Part shown: positions 57,194-64,000 of the stretch, one piece after another | How positions within the stretch are numbered: the first letter of the stretch is position 1 | How the letters are laid out: every line of letters begins with the position of its first letter | From: Diospyros lotus | Lineage: Eukaryota > Streptophyta > Magnoliopsida > Ericales > Ebenaceae | DNA length: 64,000 nucleotides | Reading direction: 5' to 3' | Assembly (NCBI RefSeq): GCF_014633365.1 | Contig: NC_068343.1 | Span: forward strand, 32,147,307 to 32,211,306 | Position numbers and translations under genes: made by a program | Notes under the pieces: generated by a model | What the model was told of the DNA's origin: nothing | What the model saw: only the letters and a program-made list of their open reading frames with translations | Database searches by the model: none

Positions 57194-58491
57194 TGTTAGT
57201 GTAGGTGCTCTAGACCCAATTAGATTGGACATGTATTGCACTGACAATTGTAATCATGTTTATTATTTCAATAAGGAGTTGTTCAAATTCACAAGAAGTC
57301 ATTCTATTACTTTCTTATTATTATTGTAATAACCAAATGAAACTAGATAGAAGTCCATATGATGTATACTGTGATTAATTTATAAAGATGTGAGATAATG
57401 CATCACAGTTTCTAGACATCATTAAAGGTCCCAAGTCGTAGCAATGTCAAGAATGAACATTGACAATTGCGGTAAGACTTGTATGTGCTATGTTTTTGTT
57501 ATGTGATAGTAATGGGAGTCTCACACCCATAGGCATGGGGATGCCTAGACAAGTACATAGGTGACCAATGTTGGAGAACGTGTCACTGGACATGACTCGC
57601 CATGAGAATCCATTTTGATTATATGTTGATGCAATTCTCATACGAGATGGGTGTAACTAATCCTTGGACCTGAGATTATCACGATCATCTCATAAAAAGA
57701 CTGATATGCTTTGACATCGTTTCGATGGGCCTAGATAAAGTCTACACGTGAGTGATCATTGGGCATATCGTGAGGCTTATGGAGATGGGTGGATAACCAA
57801 GATGGGACTCGTCTATCCCTTCATAGAGGATGATGTATCTAAGGCGCCTTTGGTGGATATTCACTTTACATCCATGGCCATCGTGGAAGAGATCAATAAG
57901 GAGTTATTGATTCACTTTCTATTGAGTGAAGATATCTGAATAACCGAAGAAAAACTCATGTGATTATAATCAAGCATGTAACGACCCATTAGAGGGCCCA
58001 GTATTTATTCAAGAATGATTTAATTAATTGTTGAAGTATTTGATTAAGCGATTTTGTCAATTAATTATTTAATGTGGCAATTTAGAGATTTTGAAAGAAA
58101 AGAATAGCATTTATTTCTTTTTAATTTTGGAGTTTAAAAGAATTTGCCAAGGTGGCAATTTAGATTTTTAATTGAGATAATAGTATTTAAATAGCATTTA
58201 AAAGGCATTTATTTTGGGGATTAAATGCAAGGGCATGAAGATAATTTTGGAGTTTTATTATTATTGGAGAGTTTTAATAATAATTTTTGTATTATTATTA
58301 ATTAAGTGGGACTATGTATTTAAAGAAGAATGAGAATCCATGTATGAGATGGATTTGGATTAAGAGTCTCCTAATCCCAATAGGAGAAGGTTTTGAGAGT
58401 CTCAAAGTTCAATTGGGAGAGGGATTCCAAGTTATAAAAGGAAAGAGATCTAGGACTTTATGTCTATATATAGAGCCCATTAGCTTAGCTT

Positions 58492-58512
58492 TTCTTCACG
58501 CCGTGTGAAGAA
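58492..58512 (+). promoter_or_regulatory. Conserved start-site hairpin in solo LTR C
   Basis: TTCTTCAC (58492-58499) and GTGAAGAA (58505-58512) form a perfect 8-bp stem with a five-base loop, about 27 bp downstream of the first base of the TATA box, where transcription would start. Confidence 0.75.
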
Positions 58513-58733
58513 TAGAGAGGCTAAGAGATAGCAGAGGCTTGTTAGAGTCTTCAGGATCACTCCAGGGTTCGATCAAAGAGTTCTATCAAGCAAGTATTCT
58601 TCCTGTAGTCCCTTCCATTACAAGTTCATATCAGTTTTGATTTCAGATTATTCCAGTTCTTCGTTGTAGTTTTCAAATTTATATTAGTAAGTAGAGACGT
58701 ATATATATATTCGTATAACAGTGAAGTTATGAG

Positions 58734-59074
58734 CAAGTTCTATTAATCCTTATCCATTTTAGATTGCAAGTTCCATTAATCCTCATCCATTTTGGATTGC
58801 AAGTTCTATTAATCCTTATCCATTTTGGATTACAAGTTCTATTAATCCTTATCCATTTTGGATTGTAAGTTCTATTAATTCTCATCTATTTTGGATTACA
58901 AGTTCTATAAATCCTTATCCATTTTGGATTGCAAGTTCTATTAATCCTTATCCATTTTAGATTGCAAGTTCCATTAATCCTGATCCATTTTGGATTGCAA
59001 GTTCCATTAATCCTTATCCATTTTGGATTGCAAATTTTATTAATCCTTATCCATTTTGGATTGCAAGTTCTATT
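58734..59074. repeat. 33-bp minisatellite, about 10 copies, containing ATCCA-TTT-TGGAT
   Basis: Units read CAAGTTCTATTAATCCTTAT then CCATTTTGGATTG, with few substitutions. Each carries the inverted repeat ATCCA/TGGAT. It abuts the ATCCGGAT array. Solo LTRs A and B do not show the expansion. Confidence 0.95.
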
Positions 59075-59089
59075 ACTCTAAGTTCTAAT

Positions 59090-59442
59090 ATCCAGATACC
59101 TTGTATCGTATCCGAATGTATCTAAAGTTCTTCGAGTATGATATCCGGATGGTTTGTTTATACATCCGGAAAGGTCAAGATAATATCCGGATGTCTCGCC
59201 TGATATCCGGATGCCTCCCTCAAAAGTTGAATTTTTCATTCGAATAGTCCTCAGTTATATATCAGAATGCATCAGTGAGATATTCGGATGACCAGAATCA
59301 TATCCGGATGTCCTAGTTCATATCCGAATACATCCCAGCATATCCGAATAACTTCTGCTTTGAATGTCAGTGTATCCGGATGAGCCTTTTTCATATCCAG
59401 ATATCTTTCATCATATTCAGATATCCTTCTTGATATCCGGAT
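59090..59442. repeat. Phased palindrome array, core ATCCGGAT
   Basis: Main sites at 59090, 59110, 59143, 59164, 59185, 59205, 59238, 59261, 59282, 59302, 59322, 59342, 59374, 59395, 59415 and 59435. Gaps are 20,33,21,21,20,33,23,21,20,20,20,32,21,20,20. This is the same location in the LTR as the arrays in A and B. Confidence 0.95.
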
Positions 59443-61597
59443 GACTTTTCTAGAAATCCAATTTTAGCTTCCAGTGATATTTTAATCCAAGTTTTAATCA
59501 AAGTAATGTATTTCAATACCTCCAAATATTGAATTTAAAGGCTAGAATCTATCAAGTTAATTATGCCCATACCATAAATCATAATTCATAGAATCTTTGT
59601 ATTCCAATATATAGATGAAGATCATATCATGTTCAACATTATTATATTATAACATGATTAGCATTATTTTGTGAGATTATGTGCATACATTTTGGTATGA
59701 GCATTGAGCATGACTTTATATGGAGCACTACATATCGCGTGCCAGCATTTATGTGAGCATTGCATTGCATTGTGCGCGGTAGGTGGCTTAGTCTGCGGGG
59801 ATCCCATCAGTTTCAGTTTCAGCTCAGTTTATGAGTTGTTTGCCTGGTAGCAACCAGGGGGCTAGGGGCTTTGCCCACAGTATGTGCTTACAGTTTTTAT
59901 GTATGCAGGTTTCAGATCAGATAGGTATGTATTATCAGATTATGTGGGCCTATGAGCCAAAGTTGCATACCTGCATTTAGTTTACAGTTTATGTGCATTA
60001 CATTTTTATGAATGCAATCAGACAGTGATTATACAGTACAAGTTCAGTCAGTTATTTATCAGTATCGATATTCTTCGATTCAGCTTCAGTATTCTTTCCA
60101 GCTTATTACTTGCTGAGCTTTTGTAGCTCACCTTATACTCTTCACCCCTCCAGGTTTTAGCAGTGGAGTATCAGATGTGGGGCCTAGCAGCAGTGTTCAG
60201 TAGTGTGTGTACGTGGAGCTGTTCAAGATAAAAGATGTCTGGGAGTCTGTTGAGTTTTATAGTGTTTTCCCAGTTTGGATCTATTTTATATTTCAGTCGA
60301 GGGATTGTCCCTTAGATAGATTTTATGGTTTTCAATCTGTATTAACTCAGAGTTTTTATTCCAGTTGATTGAGATGTTCAGTTATGGTATCAGATTTCAG
60401 TTTATCAGCCAGTTTATTTTATTTTCCCTAGTAGCACCTATTCTCGGTTAGTTCTAGGAGATGGGGTGTTACAAAGCAACACATTGCCAGACTTGAGATC
60501 ACATAAGATACATTGACGAGAGGATCGAATTACACAGTAACCATGCTCGTGAAAGGTTATTTACAGAGTATGAATCCTTCTGAATAATGGGTAGGCATGA
60601 CGCCTTGCTAGAGGGCAATCTTGTCTTATGTGTTCATACTAACACTTTACCAACATATTCGGAAGCCTAATGAGTCATACGCAATAGGTACAGTCCCTGG
60701 CTTAAACCAGGAGAGTGAATGTATGGTTAAGTGGGACACTTCGGCAAGAAGTTATGTCATCATAAGTTCTCACAGAAAAAGAACAAAGAGACGTAATGAC
60801 GTCGATATGACGAAGGGTTGTCATAAAGGAAATAATTTCCTAAAATGTCAATTGATTAAATTAGGAAGGAGTTTCTAATTTAATAATTTTCTATTTGTTG
60901 GAGTGACAAATAGGAAATAAAATATATTTAGGCTTAAATTAATATTTGGACTAAATAAAGTATTTGAGCTAAATATTAAATATTATATTTGGGCTAAATT
61001 AAATTTGAACCAAATATTAAATCATAAATATTTTGGCTTAAATTAGATTTGGCCTAAATATTTTATAAATAGATTTGGGCCACTTAATTATATTTTTAGT
61101 TGGACTAGGATAAACCCACTTAAGATTCTAGTTGAACTAGGATTAATGGGCTAGCCTAATCCATTAAGGTTTAAGAAACACTAGAAGGCTTCTATATGAA
61201 TACCCTTTTATGGGTTGCCCAATGAGAGGATTTTAATGGTTGTGTGGTTTTTCAAGAGTTGAAAAATGAATGCCATTTACTCTTTCCCGTTTCTTTTTGG
61301 CATCGATTTGAAACGTGTGTGTTCTTTTCCATCCATACATAAGCCGCAAAAATGAGAAGGAGCTAGCACTCCTATTCCGCACTCCTTGGCAACGGACGCG
61401 TACCATGTATCACGAGTTAGAAGCCGGATGCTTTGACAGCTTGAATCCACGAACGACTTGAAAATCTAAATGTTAGATTTATTTTATTTGTATGTGAATT
61501 ATTTAATTTCGACGTTGATCCAATCGCCGGGATCAGGGCAAGGTTCAAAATTTTTGAACTACGTTGCTTTCCCTGTAGCGATCTTGCTTTACTTTTA

Positions 61598-62472
61598 AAG
61601 GCTGCATGAATGGCCCCTGCCCCAAAACGACATCGTTTTGGGGTCTTTCTTTGCTGAAAAATCAGCATTTTCCTCCCAGTCGCGCGCCTACCCTTGGAAT
61701 CAAACCCGCAATCGCCCCTAGCCTCCTCTCGCGCGCATGTTATCCTGTCTACCACATCCCTTAATTAATATTGCACACAACTTATATTTAAGGTAATTCA
61801 ACCCCAATTTCCAAAATTAGACTTAAAACCCAATATTTCCAAATAATTGCTAAAACTCTGTTGATAAAAATACATTATTTTTTTTTCACTTAACTTCTTA
61901 CACACAAATTTACATTAATTCATAATTAAACAAGTCATTACAAGAGAAGAGCTAGGGGATGAATTCCTTACCTTGAAACCATTCCTTGAGATCCCTAGTT
62001 ACCACTGGAAGAAGAGAATTGAAGAGAAGAAGAACCATAGTCTCGGGAAAAAGCCTTTCCCGATTCCACTGCCTCAAGGTTTGCTCCTTCTTCTAACTTT
62101 TCTCCTTTTATATATAATAATAGTTGATTTAGTTTAATCCCCTACTTTCTATCCCACTTAAGCCTCTTAATCACCTTTAATTATTACTTAATTCCCTTTT
62201 TATTAGTGGTCTTTTACCTTCTTTTCCAGCATTTCCACCTCAACCCATTATTTTGACTTGCTTCCTTCTTATTTTGACTTTTAATATTCAACCTTCTTGC
62301 TTACTCCTCCATTGGCTTGTAAACCTCTCTACTTTTGACCTCTTGATCTTCCCTTCGTCTTTCAAGCCACCTTGCACCTAGCAAAATATTTCTCCAAATT
62401 ATTATTTTTTCCCACATGATAGGTAATTCCTAAAATAATAACATGGCCATAATATATTATCAAGGCGTTACA
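61598..62472 (-). mobile_element. Chromovirus 3' LTR fragment
   Basis: On the minus strand it starts TGTAACGCCTTGATA (plus-strand end 62472), directly after a polypurine tract. A minus-strand TATATATAAAAGGAG box (about 62103-62117) and a AAAACGA...TCGTTTT palindrome near 61625-61640 are visible. The distal end is missing where it meets the copia-1 LTR (61597). The 112-codon frame 61417-61755 crosses this junction and is not a gene. Confidence 0.75.
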
Positions 62473-62490
62473 AGTTCTCCCCCCTTAATG
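62473..62490 (-). promoter_or_regulatory. Chromovirus polypurine tract
   Basis: Minus strand CCATTAAGGGGGGAGAACT precedes the LTR tip TTGTAACGCC, the usual tract of plant Ty3/gypsy elements. Confidence 0.85.
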
Positions 62491-62499
62491 GAATTTGGT

Positions 62500-64000
62500 T
62501 CTCCAAATTTGTACCTGGTTACATAAATAGCTATGGGTAAGATTGCTTCATCTTGTCCTCTAACTCCCACGTAACTTCTTTTAGGCCATGGTGCTACCAT
62601 TGCACCTTCACATATGGAATGGACTGGGTCCTCGATACTTTTTCCTTACAATCGAAGATGCAGATCGACACTTCTTCATATGATGCATCTTTCTTCACCT
62701 CAAGGGTTTGATAGTCAATGATATGTCATGGGTCCAGGACATACTTATGTATCTTAGACACTTGGAACACATTATGAACATGCGATAACTGTGGAGGCAA
62801 AGCTAGGCAATAGGCAATAGCTCTTACTCGCTCAAGTATTTCAAAGGGTCTAGTGTATCGGGGACTAAGCTTCCCAGAAATGAGAATTGAATCATGAGTC
62901 CCGATCTGACACAATAGTAGATGGTACTTCATGTAACCTCACAATCTTTTTAATATACAAATCTACCAATCGACTTAGGGAGTAAGTCTTCTTCACCAGA
63001 ATAAAGTGTGCTATCTTTGTCAGCTAATCAACAATAACCCATATGGTGTTATGCCCTTTCACTGTTCGTGGCAAGCCTATAAAAAAATCCATGGCCACCT
63101 CATCCCATTTCCACTCTGGTATGGGTAAAGATTGTAACATACTTCCTAATCTCTAGTGCTCTGCTTTCACTTGTTGGCATACAAGACATCGAGATACAAA
63201 TCTCGCCACATCCCTCTTTATCCCATCCCATCAAAATTGACATCGTAGTGCCTGATACATCTTAGTCATTCCTAGATGTATAGTATATTATGCTCCATGA
63301 GCTTCTGTAAGAATTCCCTATCTTAAGTCCTCATCGTCAAGTACACAAATCTAGTTTCAATATAGCAATAAAACATCATCCCCATAGCTGTATCCAAAAG
63401 AAGAAAATCTCTCCATGTCTCCTAAAATCTTAGTCAATAGTTTGTCATCACCTTGTCATTCCTGAATCCAATCAGTCAATTCCAGTTGCACCTTGACATA
63501 AGCACAAAACTCCAGAAGCTTCTCTTAAGTAGGGGTAATAGTCAACTCACTCATATGCTCCAAAATTTCCCATTCGTGCACCATCATCCTAGCCATAGAC
63601 ACTCCGTGTCGGCTCAAAGCATCTACTACAACATTAGACTTTCTAGGGTGGCACAAAATCTCACAATCGTAGTCTTTGAGTAACTCTACCCAATGTCGCT
63701 GCCTCATGTTCAACTCTTTCTAAGAGAAAAGATATTTCAAACTCCTTGTGATCTGTGTAGATTTCCACTTTCTCCCTGTAGAGATAATGTCTCCAAATCT
63801 TTAAGGAAAATACCACTGCCGTTAACCCTAGGTCATCAGTAGGGTAGTTCACTTCATGCTTCTTCAATTGCCTGGAGGCATAAGCATTCACGCTACCTTT
63901 CCGCATCAAAACACAACCCAAACCTGAGTAAAAGCATCATATAAATGGTAAATCCTATCCTACTCTTAGGAATAGCCAAGATATGCGTGGTAGTCAATCA
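62500..64000 (-). pseudogene. Ty3/gypsy chromovirus pol 3' part (RNase H, integrase, chromodomain)
   Basis: Reading the minus strand from 64000: RNase H ([42 protein letters not shown], then after a frameshift [16 protein letters not shown] and SNVVVDALSRHG). The integrase zinc region follows (FVSRCLVCQQVKAEH, about 63200). The core start is [18 protein letters not shown]...VIVD, reaching IVSDRDS near 62900. That is joined abruptly to GKLSPRYTRPFEILERV, so the second half of the core, with its glutamate, is deleted. The C-terminal RLALPPxLSxVHNVFHVS block is present, and a chromodomain-like tail (IDYQTLEVKKDASYEEV, VQW-stop-HHGLKEVTWELED) ends before the LTR. Domain order and chromodomain fit a Tekay/Del-like chromovirus. 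The gene continues beyond the window. Confidence 0.9.

Larger units (their letters stand above)
57977..60473 (+). mobile_element. Solo LTR C (gypsy-type) in the copia-1 right LTR
   Basis: It runs from TGTAACGACCC (57977) to GGGGTGTTACA (60473), 2497 bp, with perfect duplication AAGCA at 57972-57976 and 60474-60478. The copia-1 left LTR keeps the empty site with a single AAGCA, so both the insertion and its boundaries are proven within the window. It is homologous to A and B in the opposite orientation. TATATATAG lies at 58465-58473, and a TTCTTCAC/GTGAAGAA hairpin 19 bp on. It also has a 33-bp minisatellite (58734-59074) and an ATCCGGAT array (59090-59442). Confidence 0.97.
57194..61597 (+). 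mobile_element. Copia-1 right (3') LTR, split by solo LTR C
   Basis: It starts TGTTAGTGTAGGTGC and matches the left LTR on both sides of solo LTR C (57194-57976 and 60474-61597), about 1.9 kb without it. The promoter box is mutated to TATATGAATA (61193-61202), where the left LTR has TATAAATA. The five bases after its end do not match those before the left LTR. The right flank is chromovirus LTR, while the left flank is gag of another copia family. Confidence 0.9.

Overview
This is AT-rich plant nuclear DNA built almost entirely of transposable-element remains. The evidence for a plant is tRNA-Met-type primer binding sites, copia UBN2 gag and pol, a chromovirus integrase with chromodomain, plant-type Helitrons (TC...CTAG), and TATAAATA LTR promoters. 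I found no host protein-coding gene, tRNA, rRNA or CRISPR locus. The species cannot be named from this window.

Layout. 1-13 kb: old unassigned sequence with one LTR fragment, two long fold-back elements, short tandem repeats, two extreme C/G homopolymers and a poly(A)-tailed retrocopy with 15-bp target duplications. 13-21 kb: three solo LTRs. E (13030-17827) contains F (14772-17059), and A (18553-20974) sits inside a decayed copia reverse transcriptase. 22-44 kb: a long minus-strand copia wreck ('copia-2', from about 23240 to 44070). Its left LTR is split by solo LTR B, its right LTR by solo LTR D, its integrase by an LTR-like insert, and its leader by a nest of non-autonomous Helitrons. 45-50 kb: LTR remains and the 5' end of a second copia family (LTR H plus an open gag). 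50-61.6 kb: a plus-strand copia element ('copia-1') with two LTRs. The right LTR is split by solo LTR C, whose empty site survives in the left LTR. 61.6-64 kb: the 3' end of a minus-strand Ty3/gypsy chromovirus.

All six solo LTRs begin TGT and carry target duplications read directly from the sequence: E GGCTT, F AAGTA (4-5 bp), A CTCTT, B TTAAG, D TTTCT, C AAGCA. Removal of gypsy bodies by LTR-LTR recombination has therefore dominated here.

The most striking signal is not a gene. At least eight separate places carry arrays of a short palindromic word, mostly centred on CpG (ATTCGAAT, ATCCGGAT, AGTCGACTAT, CTGTCGACAG, TTTCGAAA; also GTCAACTCTTGAC). They lie in the U3, R/U5 or leader of unrelated gypsy and copia elements. 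The words differ between families, but the spacing is shared: about 20-22 bp, with jumps near 31-34 or 41-43 bp, roughly multiples of a DNA helical turn. One family has changed its word symmetrically between copies (TTCGAA versus TCCGGA). This looks like a recurrent phased-palindrome regulatory or targeting module. The positions were counted by hand, the function is unknown, and novelty was not searched.
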